DNA from: Cunninghamella blakesleeana
Lineage: Eukaryota; Mucoromycota; Mucoromycetes; Mucorales; Cunninghamellaceae
Length of the DNA stretch: 64,000 nucleotides
Direction: 5' to 3'
NCBI GenBank assembly: GCA_017871115.1
Contig: JAFCIZ010000005.1
Coordinates: 868,001 to 932,000, forward strand
Below, piece after piece: positions 12,291 to 22,727 of this stretch; the stretch's first letter is position 1; each line of letters begins with the position of its first letter. The translations under genes were made by a program, and so were the position numbers. The notes under the pieces are model-generated. The model ran no database searches, had not been told where the DNA came from, and saw nothing but the letters and a program-made list of their open reading frames with translations.

Positions 12291-12833
12291 TTATTCCATA
12301 GATTTTTTTCTTGCCTGAACAATTTCTTCATTAGCTTCACACATCCTCCTTGAATTATTGTATTCCATTTCTTCGTCACCAATTATATGACCTACTGTTT
12401 TACCAATAAACCCAAGGGCTCGATTATATTCTCCATCGATTCGACTTGGTGCTCCTTGTTCTGCTAATGTATTAGCATGTTCAATAGTATGTGATCCCCA
12501 TTCTTTCCATTGTCGCCCATTATTTTCTAACCCATTTAATCCTACCATTGACCCTATTGATGTTTCTATATTTCCTAACTGTTGTCCAATGGCTCCTTTC
12601 CACCTTAACCATAATGGATCTTCTTCATCTGCTACTTGAGTTCTTCTTTCATTATTTTGCCCTTGTTGTTGCTGCCTCGTTGCAGAGGAGGAGGAGGATG
12701 ATGATGGCCATGAAGCCCTTCTATTACTCATTATATTGTCATTTTCAATGTCAACGGATATATTACTGTTATCTAAATGTGGTGATGATGATGATGATGA
12801 TGAGGATGTTGATGATTCTTTTGTGAATGGCAT
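12291..12833 (-). CDS. Small hydrophilic protein of unknown function (weakly CsbD/Hmp1-like)
   Basis: Single-exon frame of 180 aa from MPFTKESS. The first 65 residues are Ser-rich, including two poly-Ser runs and poly-Gln. The C-terminal 110 residues are charged and probably helical: DPLWLRWKGAIGQQLGN, IGSMVGLNGLENNGRQWKEW, then LGFIGKTVGHIIGDEE. The repeating WKGxxGQxxGxxxxxxGxxGLxxNGxxxK pattern recalls CsbD/Hmp1-like stress proteins, but the match is loose. No signal peptide or membrane segment. An upstream in-frame ATG at 12959 would add a hydrophobic extension translated from T-rich leader DNA and was not used. Function unknown. Confidence 0.65.
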   Translation of the reverse strand: MPFTKESSTSSSSSSSSPHLDNSNISVDIENDNIMSNRRASWPSSSSSSSATRQQQQGQNNERRTQVADEEDPLWLRWKGAIGQQLGNIETSIGSMVGLNGLENNGRQWKEWGSHTIEHANTLAEQGAPSRIDGEYNRALGFIGKTVGHIIGDEEMEYNNSRRMCEANEEIVQARKKSME

Positions 12834-13184
12834 AATGCTTTTATCGGTGCTAAAAAAAAAGTGAGAAAAAGAAAAAAAGAAAAAATTCGGCATTAAGAGC
12901 AACATATTTATAGTATACAAGTATATACCGGAAAAATTTTTAGTAGGTTTTAGTTTCAAACCGTCTTTTTATTTATGTACTTCTAAATTTAGTTGAGATT
13001 ATAAAAGGGAATAAGCAGCGGTGTAATTATTTATAGCTACTGTAATGATAATAAAGTATGGAAATATATACATAAATGTTTAAAACTATGCTTTTTTTTT
13101 AATACAAGAAAAAAAATAACTGATATGATTATATACTGATATAATTATTTACAAGGGTTATGACTACTGTTATTGATGTTTCTT
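12834..13184. other. Intergenic region between two minus-strand genes
   Basis: About 350 bp holding the small gene's promoter and the 3' end of the SPRTN gene. No further coding or repeat signal was seen. Confidence 0.5.
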
Positions 13185-15093
13185 TTATCTATTTGTTGCC
13201 TTTGACGTAATTGAAGTGTTGCAATTCTGGTAATTGTCATCATCATCAATTAAATAGTTTGTCATTTTGTTAGACTGCTCATTGGATTTTTTATCTTTGG
13301 GAGGTTTTTCGCTTAGTTTTTTAGTCGTCTTAGGTTTTGCTGGAGGTGATTTGATTTTTATAAAAGTACCACCACATTTCTTTTGATGTCTTGCAAACCA
13401 TGAATCAGCCTTTTGAGGTGGTCTATATAAAAATACATATGTATTAATTTAGATTGCACATCGATATGATTTATATCGATAAAATATAAAATAGAAATTA
13501 CCTATTCATAGATCTTTTTACATAGCCAAAATAAGGTGGCTGATGTTGACATGGACCCTATATTAAAATAAAATAAAAACAACCATATATACATAAATAA
13601 ACTTATAACAGCTCATATGTTATCCATTCTAACTCTTATTTCATTATATTATCTTACATCACATCTCCAAACGTGTGTTTTATAATGATTGACTTCATCG
13701 TTGAAACTAAATATATTGAATATAAGAATTAAAAATTAAAAACTATTGATTGACATTAAGTGTTATATATATAATCCTTTTTTTTTTTTACTTGTGATAA
13801 ATGGTAATATTTGTTCCAGCATGTCGATTGATTCTATCAGCTTCACGAAGGAATTCTGGACCATGAGATTCTATGATTAAAAATAATATATATATATATA
13901 TATAAATTAATTAATTAAACTGATGGTTAATGCAAAAATAATAATTTTGACATTATTCTATTATATATGCTGTATTTAATTTTATAATAATATTACCATG
14001 ATTGTCAAATCTTCTTGTTACAAAAAGTAATGCATGAATCATTTCATGCTATTAAAAATAAAAAAATATATAAAAGATAGTAATATATGCGTTAGTGATA
14101 TTAAACAATCTATTCATTTTTCCCTCTTTTTTTATTATTTTTATTATATAATTACTAATAATGTGTTGACCATATCAGATCTTGGACGAAATTTAAGCAA
14201 TGGTTCAGATAAACAAATAGTACAATATCCTCCAGATTGATATCTACAAAGTCCAGCACTAATAATAAAAGAAAGAAAGGATATGAAAAGATTAAAAAAA
14301 TATAAAAATGAAAATGATAAAATGTTTTAAAGGAGCTGTAGTAAAGATATTGAGTTTACCAAACTTTCATTTTTGTTGACCATTTCACCTGTAAAATAAT
14401 ATATTTATAAAAAAAACATATACTATGGTTAGTAAAACATAATAGTAATAACACTATATAATATTAATTTATTGATTATGCATTATTTATATTTACCTCT
14501 ACCATACCAAGCTTTCCATCAAAATACATATCATTAAATGCTAAAAAGAGTTCAATAAGATCAGGATTAGGATCATATTCATCACCCACAGATGTGATTG
14601 ATGGATAAATTAAGGCGTCAGTTGTTGAGGTAGAAGAAGAATGGGAAGGTGAATTGATGTTTACTTTTTCTTTTCCTTTTCCCTTAACTTTTTTATTCTC
14701 TTCCTCCTGTAACTTTAAAGCTAATAATAAATCTGGATCATACTCTGTTTCACTATCTTCCTTAATAAAATAAAGGGATGAATCCATGATTGAGGAGGTG
14801 GAGGAAGATACTGAACTATTATAATTATCTTGAATAATTATTTTTTTTGACGTATTATTATTATTACTTGAAGAAGTTATTACTAACTGTTCTTGATATA
14901 TATTTTCTACCAATTTTTTATCTGAATTCATCGTTTGACAACTGAAATCTTTTTGCAATTGTTCTGCTAATTCTTGATCAGCTCTAACTAAATTTTTCAT
15001 TCGTAAATGTTGATTATATAACCTATCCTCTTCTTCTTGTAATTGTTTGGCTAATTCTAAATCATTATCTATAATGTCGTCTGATAATTCCAT
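13185..15093 (-). CDS. SPRTN: Spartan/SPRTN-type DNA-protein crosslink metalloprotease
   Basis: About 400 aa from eight minus-strand exons: 15093-14497, 14388-14360, 14258-14156, 14048-13997, 13870-13792, 13706-13658, 13557-13502, 13422-13185; phases all match. The SprT domain begins near residue 180 (DLIELFLAFNDMYF). The zinc protease motif HEMIH is at residues 244-248, with the third histidine in SHGPEF. A zinc-binding C-terminal part follows: WRCDGPCQHQPPYFGYVKR, then HQKKCGGTF. Conservation is close to animal SPRTN, which cleaves DNA-crosslinked proteins at replication forks, rather than yeast Wss1. Three ubiquitin-binding-like helices (LAxxLQ cores at residues about 11-22, 39-50 and 119-132) precede the protease. 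A C-terminal NKMTNYLI resembles a PIP box. No UBZ zinc finger follows. Divergent from RPA1 across 282 bp. Confidence 0.95.
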
Positions 15094-15253
15094 CGTAATT
15101 TATTTTTATTTTTTTTAGAAAGGGAAAGGAAAGGAAAGGAAAGATAGAAAAGGAATACAGAGAGAGAAAAAATAAGAAAGGAACAGTGGATAAAGAGAAT
15201 GAGAGAAGTTTAAAAAAAGGACACCTTTCCAAAAACAGATTAGCTGAGTGGAC

Positions 15254-15258
15254 CGCGT
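15254..15258 (-). promoter_or_regulatory. ACGCG (MCB-core) element
   Basis: The + strand reads CCGCGTTT, so the minus strand reads AAACGCGG with an ACGCG core. In yeasts this is the core of the MCB box bound by MBF at G1/S genes. It lies 118 bp from the RPA1 ATG and 161 bp from the SPRTN ATG. A 5-bp match alone is weak; the second site nearby raises it. Confidence 0.4.
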
Positions 15259-15302
15259 TTACTTTGCCAATATTTTTTAAAAAATTTAAAACCAGAATTT
15301 TT

Positions 15303-15310
15303 TTTCGCGT
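15303..15310 (-). promoter_or_regulatory. ACGCGAAA (MCB/SCB-like) element
   Basis: The + strand reads TTTCGCGT, so the minus strand reads ACGCGAAA, matching both the ACGCG core and the SCB form CRCGAAA. It is 66 bp upstream of the RPA1 ATG. In an AT-rich background CGCG is rare, which makes chance occurrence less likely. Confidence 0.5.
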
Positions 15311-15375
15311 CTTTTCTTTTCTTTATTTTCTCTTTTGTTCACTTTTTATTCACTTTTTACAAAATAAATAAATAA

Positions 15376-18300
15376 ATGACAATGAATCAATTAACGAATG
15401 GTGCTATTAAAGCGTTATACAATAGCGATGCTAATAATACTGTTTCAAATCCTGTAGTACAATTAATTAATATCAAAGGTGTGCAAGCTGCTAATGGAAC
15501 CCGTTATAGGTAAAAAAGATAAAATAAAGAAAAACAACATAATTTAATTATATACGCATATATTTACAAATGTAACGGGAACTAATATTAATATGTATTA
15601 CAATTACTCATTTAATAGAGTTATTATTTCCGATGGCACTCATTTTATGCAAGGTATTGTTATTGATTAATATATACAAAGCTTATTTATTTTTTGATCC
15701 TATATGTAAAATGATTTATAACTGTCATTTTTTTTATTGCTATTTTATTTCGTTTTTATATAGCTATGTTATCAACACAAACGACACCTTTGGTAGAAAG
15801 TGGAGAAATCTCAAGATACTGTCTTCTTAGATTAAAAGAATCTGTTTGTAATGAAATTCAAAACCGAAGGTATACTTACATGAAATTAATAATAGCTATT
15901 TTTTTTAAAAATAAAAAAAAAAATAAAAAAAAAGGTTGAAAAAAATAGATAGAGGAATGCAAATTTTTAGTTTTTGATTAATTCATTAATATGATTTTAT
16001 TTATTTATTAATATGATATAGAATTCTCATCATTTTAAATTTGGATGTTGTAGCAAAAGGCTTTGAATCTCGACTTGGAAATCCAGTTAATATTGAAAAT
16101 TCAAACCCCACAGCAAATAACACTACTGAAGCTAGTAGTTCACCAGCACCATCTGTACCAGCACATCAACCTCAACAACAACAACAATCACCACAACAAC
16201 CTCTCTTTATGCGAAATAGCGGTAGTTCTTATGGTGGTGGATCACTCAATATGAATTTAGAATCATCTTTATTTCCTATTAAAGGTTTAAATCCATATCA
16301 AAACAAGTAAGCAACACTAATAGTCATTTTAAAAGAAAAGCATTTTATATGATCAATTTTTCGTTAATCTTTATTATTATTATTATTATTATTATTCTAT
16401 TTATTAATTTATATTGTTATATACAATAATAGATGGGTAATTAAAGCACGTGTAACTCAAAAAACAGATATCAAGCATTGGGCTAACCAAAAATCAGAAG
16501 GAAAATTATTTAGTGTGAACTTGTTAGATAGTTCTGTAAGTTGTATCATAATTGTGTATCTATTTATTATAGGTATGGCTAAATATTAACGCAGCGTCAT
16601 ATAAATATATTATTATTATTTAATTTAGGGCGAAATTAAAGCAACTGCCTTTAAAGATCAAGTCGATCGTCTTTATCCTATTTTTGAAGAAGGAAAGGTA
16701 AATTGATATAGAATAGAAAATAGCCATATCTATATACAAAGTAATGGTACTCGAAATTCATGCTGATCTAATCTAATATTTATATTATACTTAGATCTAT
16801 TATATCTCACATGCTCGTGTCACTATGGCAAAAAAACAATTCTCAACTTTAGATAATGAATATGAACTTCAATTTGATAATGGCACAGAAGTTGAATTGG
16901 TAAATATAACAATAATAATTACAATAAAGGATTAGATAATGCTTTATTATACATTTCATTCACTTACCACTCATTCCCATTTTTTTAATTTTTTTAATTG
17001 GTATTCAAATATAGTGCGCTGACGAACATTCCGTCCCTACTATTTCATATAACTTTGTAAAAATTGCTGATATGGATAAACATGAAAAGTTTGCTGTTGT
17101 TGGTAATATATATATTAAGTTTAATCATTTTAAAAATATATAATACTAATGTTTTATTATTAATATTATTATCATTAATAAAAATCAATTAATAGATGTT
17201 ATTGGTGTACTAAAAGACGATTCTGGAATCCAAGAAATTGTTTCAAAGGCTACTGGAAGACCTGTAAGTAATTTTTTTTTTCTTAAAGTATTACGAATAA
17301 TTAATTAAAGTGAAATATGGGTATTCATATTAATACTCTTATTATTCAATATCCCATGTTTTTTTTATTAGACTAAAAAACGGGAATTAAGTATTGTTGA
17401 CGAAACTCAAAAACAAATCCGGGTGACCATATGGGATGTTGCTGCCGAAAACTTTGAAGCCCATGGAAATCCTGTGATTGCTTTTAAAGGTTGTCGTGTT
17501 GGTGATTTTAATGGACGTACTCTTTCATTATCTGGCAGTGGCAACCTCAAAATTGACCCTGATATTCAAGAAGCTCGTACATTACAAAATTGGTAATATT
17601 TTTCATTTTCATTTTTCATTTTTTTTTTTTAAAAAAAATAATAATATGAAGATTGATATTGATATTCATATTATATTTATCTATTTATCTATCTATCTTT
17701 ATTTATTTATTTATTAATTTCTATACTATTTATTTATTTATTTTTATTTTAGGTATAATGCTCATGGTGCAACAGCTACTTTTTCATCTTTCAATAATAT
17801 GCCATTATCAGATAGTAACTTGGCACCACAAAGTGTTCAAGCAAAGATCACATTACAGGAAGTTAAAGATAAACGACTTGGAGAAAGTGAACGAGTAAGT
17901 AGAATATATTCATATAATAATAATAACAGCAGCAGCAGTAGTAGTAATATATACATATAAAAATCGAAAGCTAAATAATATATACTTTATTATTATTAAT
18001 AATGCTATTAGCCTGATTACTTTGCTACTCGTGGTACAGTTGTTTATATTAAACCTGAAAACATTACTTATCCATCATGTATTGACTGTAAAAAGAAAGT
18101 ATTACAAGAAGCTGAAGGATGGCGATGTGAAAAATGTCAAAAGACTCATGATGTCCCTCAATGGAAGTATATTTTAACTCTTAGTATTGAAGATTCTAGT
18201 TCTCATTTATATGTCAATGCCTTTGACGATGTTGGTAATATACTTATTGGTAAAACAGCAAATGAAATTGTAGCCATTAAAGAAGCTGATGAAAATGCAT

Positions 18301-18564
18301 ATTTACAATTATTTTCCGAAGCCCTTTTCAAGACATACAACTTTAAAGCAAGAGCTAAACAAGAAGTTTTTAATGTAAAGTATTTTAAATATTTATTAAA
18401 GAATATTCTTTTTTTCTTCTTTCTATTTTCGATATTAATATATTATTATTATTATTATTTAGGATACACCTCGTACCAAAATTCAACTTTTAGAAGCTAA
18501 TCCAATTGACTTTGTTAGAGAAGGAAATGAATTATCTTTGGCTATTGAAAAACTTTTAGTATAA
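15376..18564 (+). CDS. RPA1: Replication protein A large subunit (RPA70)
   Basis: About 606 aa from 13 exons: 15376-15509, 15619-15653, 15764-15869, 16022-16306, 16433-16535, 16629-16697, 16795-16899, 17015-17102, 17196-17263, 17372-17592, 17753-17894, 18012-18374, 18463-18564; all phases agree. Order: N-terminal OB fold (LTNGAIKALYN to about residue 110), a Gln/Ser/Pro linker, DBD-A from about residue 185 (WVIKARVTQKTDIKHW), DBD-B, and DBD-C with the CxxC...CxxC zinc knuckle (CIDC, then CEKC in WRCEKCQKTHDVPQWKY). The C-terminus pairs with RPA32. RPA binds single-stranded DNA in replication, repair and recombination. Length fits the family. It shares a promoter with SPRTN, which also acts at replication forks. 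Confidence 0.97.
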
Positions 18565-18936
18565 ATATTTTTTTTAACTTTTTGTATACATTCTATCAAT
18601 AAGTCTATTTTTTTTTATTCTATATATATTCTACCGATATTCTTTTATATATGTATAAATATATAAAGATTCATTCTCTAAATATATAAATTATTATTCG
18701 TATATAAAAAAAACTTTTTACAATCATGCATTTTTAGATATAAATATTAAAGAGATTTTATATATGTGTAACCAAAAATAATAATAATAATAGGAGATTC
18801 CCTTTTTTATTTATTTTGAATAATATTTTTTTATATTAGACCAGGTTTTTTTTTTTTTTTATCTCTCTTTCTTCTTTTTTATTTTTTCTTTTTCATACTC
18901 CTTTTATTGTTTTATTTTGTATTATTATTATTTAAA
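18565..18936. promoter_or_regulatory. RPA1 3' flank and Ivy1-like gene promoter
   Basis: About 370 bp between co-oriented genes. The second half (about 18847-18905) is a T/CT-rich tract just before the next ATG, the usual leader composition here. No other signal was seen. Confidence 0.4.
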
Positions 18937-21012
18937 ATGACGATTATAGACGAACAACGAAAGAATTTATCTTTTTTTAAATCAACAATAGAAGCAATAG
19001 TACCAAGTAGAAATCCTTCCACCACTACAACAAATAGCAATTATAATACTACGGCCACTGAAGAAAATAACAACAGCAATAATAATAATAACAACAATAA
19101 TAATGATCACATATCGGCAGCCAAAACACAGTTTTATCTTGGTATTGATTCACCTTCTTCCATGACAAGGAGAGCCATGAGTGTAATGTCTTGTTCGAGT
19201 TACCAATATGCCAGTACATTAGACGATAATATCTCTATTCAGTCAGCTCCTCAGTTACCTGATAATCAAGATTATTTTTCTAAACATGATCTTAACTCTA
19301 TAGTGGATGCTCATCAAGACTTATTAAACGCTGTAAAACAATATCGTGAACAAATGTCTCAGTTTGCTATGGCTTCTGCTAACTTGGGTATGGCTTTAGA
19401 AACAGTGGCAAAAAATAAAGCTTCTTTAGAGTCGGGTAAAATAAAAATGATAATAATATATACATAATATAATGTAATATAAAAATGATAATAATGATAA
19501 AATAGGATTATATAGAAATTAAATATTTATATGAATAGATAAAAAAAAAATTATAAAACACATTTACAAAAAAAATCCCCTTTACATATATATAATATGC
19601 TATATAACCAAAACATTCTTCATATCTATCCCTTTTTCTCCTATTAGAAAATTAACCTAAAAGTTTTCTTTTATATATTTATATGTATTTTAGGCGAAGG
19701 ATTACAAGCAGCTGCTGGTTTTCAATTCTTAATTTCTAATCATCACCAAATTCTTGTAAATTTATATAACATTTCCTTTTAATCATAATAATATTAAATA
19801 TAACGGTAATCATTAATAAATCATATTTATTATCTTTTATATAATGATATATTTATTATAATTTTAGGAAAATATGATTCATAAAGCATGTGAACTTCCT
19901 TTACAAGAGCTATTAGAATCTCATCAAGCCAATATCAAAGTAAAAAAGAAAAAAAAGATCAACATATAAAAAACTAAATAAAGAAAATGAAATAGGTTGA
20001 TTAATATTTCTATATCTATCTATTTTTTTTTTTATCTTTTTTTATCTATCAAATCTATTTTATCCATCTATTTTATTAGGAAAGTCAACAAAATTATGAT
20101 GTAGCATTAGATACAATCAGTAAAAAAATCAGAGCCACCGAAGCCATTAATCAACAGCAAGCTAAAAAAGGACAGCGGGATATATATCAATATAAACGAA
20201 CATTACAGGATTTGACTAGACAAGTGAATGAATTGGATCATATTAAAGAAGGATATCAGCATCACATGGCTCAAGTGGAAAGAGAACAACATCAAACATT
20301 ATTAAATCAAACTGGGTGGTTAATACGTGCACAAGTGGATCTATATGAATTTTTATCAAGTAAAGGGTTAGCAGATAGTCATTTGGAACAATTAATACAG
20401 CAACATCCTGACCCTTTTTGTGCCTATGATACAACATCAGATTCACCTAATGAAGTGTTTACCGTTTTACCAACCACTACATCTCTTATAGATCCAATAC
20501 CATTTGGCTATCATCACCATCATCATGAACATGAATATGAATATAAAAAAGATCCACTTGAAATAAAAATATATGGCGAAGATGAGGAAGAAGAAGATGA
20601 TCAGGAAGAACATTATCAGCAGCCATTTATTGAACATCATCAACAAAAATTCATGTTTCCTCCTTTTATTTATACTAGACCTTCTACTGAAAGTTTTCAC
20701 CAACACATACAAAACCAAACATCACCAACTTCAACAACGACGACACCAACTTCAAAATTGAATAATGATTCATCCCTACCGTCATCTGAAAAGAAAGATA
20801 TTAACAACAACGAAAATGAAAATATAGGAAAGGATAATGAAAAGAAAAAGGATAATGAAACGAAAGAACATCAGCAAGATAGTATGAATCCAACGAATAA
20901 TAAATATCATTCAACATCAAGCATTAGTCACAGTGGAAGTGATAGTGGTTTAAGTAGGAATGATGATTGGAATGACGATCATAGAAAAGAAACTCTGGTT
21001 GGGGTTGAATGA
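18937..21012 (+). CDS. Ivy1-like BAR-type phospholipid-binding protein
   Basis: About 521 aa from four exons: 18937-19435, 19694-19755, 19868-19939, 20080-21012. The start MTIIDEQRKN is preferred to an in-frame upstream ATG that adds a hydrophobic stub. Residues about 30-120 are Asn/Thr/Ser-rich. From about residue 125 a long helical domain begins (HDLNSIVDAHQDLLNAVKQY, ASANLGMALETVAKNKA) and continues through GLQAAAGFQFLISNHHQIL to a coiled coil ending near residue 330. The pattern resembles fungal Ivy1, an inverse-BAR-like protein that binds phosphoinositides and vacuolar Ypt7/Vps33. The C-terminal 190 residues are acidic and disordered with a HHHHH run and Asp/Glu blocks. The family assignment rests on remembered pattern, so it is moderate. 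Confidence 0.7.
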
Positions 21013-22727
21013 TGTTTTATTTTGTAATCTTATATTTATTTATTTATTTTTCTTTGGATCATTTGTATTTACTTTTTGTATATTATTAAACTCTTTTTCT
21101 TTTTTCTTTTTTATCCTTCTAAACATTCTAAATTAAAAAAAAAAAGTCGGTCTTTTCAATAAAGTTAAAAACCCTATTATTACGAGACCCTTTCTCATCC
21201 TTTTTTTTTAAAAATATATTAATCTTGTTTACTAATACAACCCTTTTTATATAATTTATAGTCAGTTCCAACTAGGTGTAACATTAAAATATTTTACCTT
21301 TCATATTCGCATTTCATTTTTCATTTTCGCCTTCTTTTAATTGTATGATGATGATTATATGTACATATATAGATATAGATATATATACATATGTATATGT
21401 AATATCACAAATCTATTTTCTAGTATATATATATATATATATATATATATACTTTGTTTATTTATTTTTAAATATATATATATGATACATAAAACATATT
21501 TCTTTTTTTTTTTTGATCTTGTATTCTATTCGGAGCTGTTACCTTTCAACTCCTTCCATTCTTTTTTATTCCTTCGAGAAAACTCAAAAAAAAAAAGGCT
21601 TTCAAGGTTTTATACGTAAACAGTACATCATTGTTTTCTTTTGTCTCTCCAGTATTATTAATGACACGACAATATATTTATATCTTTTTATATAAATTTG
21701 TATTTTTATTTATTTATATATTTATATAACCTTTTTTTGGTTATGAAAAATAAAAAGTATTTTTTTTCTGGGAGTACAAGAAATCAGCCGGTCAATATAT
21801 TAAACGTATAATCCTCGGAAAACTTTCAAAACTATTTTTGTTATGAAATCAAAAAAGAAAAAAGAAAGGGATTAAAATATAATTTTGTTTACTCTCTCAT
21901 TAGACTTTATTCGAAATTTTTCCTTTTATTTATTTGTAGCAACTTTGAAGAAAAATATAAAAAATGAAAAAGTATTAGGTTAATAGTAAAAATGGACAAT
22001 AAACATTAAAGGAATATCAAGTAATTGACAAGTTGTAATAATATGAATGTAATATCAATATCATATGACAAGGACCCGAGTATTTTTTTTTTGTCAAAAT
22101 ATTTTGATCTAATAAAAGAACATTTACCATATTTTGATAAAATAATCAAAAATATATTTCATATCCTTTTTTAATTTATTATATTCACTATATATTTATA
22201 TATATGCTTCGATAAAAAAATAAAATCTACTAGTAGTTAGATTCAAATAAGAAGAAAAAGAAATAAGATATATTCGTCAGCACAATACGATTTATAGTTT
22301 TGACCCTTTTTTTAATACTTTAATATTATATAATGCGCGTGTGAATAATAATAATAATAATAATATGGATATGAATTTTTTTTAAACTACCAATGATCTA
22401 TATTATGTGTGTGTGGGGAAAAAAATGGAGAAAAAGATTATTATTTTTAATCGGAGTGTTTTAATAATAATAACACACCGAGTATAATATTTTATTAGGT
22501 AATTAAAACACAGTGTTATATAGAGTAAATCATTTGATTGTTAAGGTTAATAAGATAATAAAAAGACCCTAATATAATTCAGGGAGCATTATAAAATAAA
22601 AAATTGCCTTTTTTTTATATTTTATAAATTAGATATTTTTTATTTTTAAAACCCAAAATTAATTCCTTTCTCTTTCTTTTTCTCTCTCCCCTTCTTTTTT
22701 TTTTTATATTTCCTATACAAATAAATT
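21013..22727. other. Intergenic region, no gene recognised
   Basis: About 1.7 kb of AT-rich DNA with a (TA)n run at about 21424-21451 and further TA-rich stretches at 21359-21390 and 21472-21484. An imperfect hairpin lies at 22452-22480 (CGG-A-GTGTT with AACAC-A-CCG). A CT-rich tract at 22672-22715 precedes the Atg22-like ATG. No gene-like frame was seen. Confidence 0.5.

Larger units (their letters stand above)
15094..15375. promoter_or_regulatory. Shared SPRTN/RPA1 divergent promoter
   Basis: The 282 bp between the two start codons. The SPRTN-proximal half is a purine tract on the + strand (15119-15180, GGAAA repeats), that is, CT-rich for the minus-strand gene. The RPA1-proximal half has a TTTTC/TTTCT tract (15309-15350). 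Between them lie two ACGCG elements, listed separately. Confidence 0.7.

Noticed and set aside
12491..12826. A 111-aa plus-strand frame
   Set aside because: It is the antisense of the Ser-rich minus-strand gene at 12291-12833; the CAT/GAT repeats force it open.
15229..15262. TAGCTGAGTGG, similar to the D-arm of Leu/Ser tRNAs
   Set aside because: No acceptor, anticodon or T arm can be built around it, and there is no B-box.
20243..20718. Minus-strand frames inside the Ivy1-like gene
   Set aside because: Shadows of the plus-strand coding exon, which is phase-linked to upstream exons and has a coherent helical domain.
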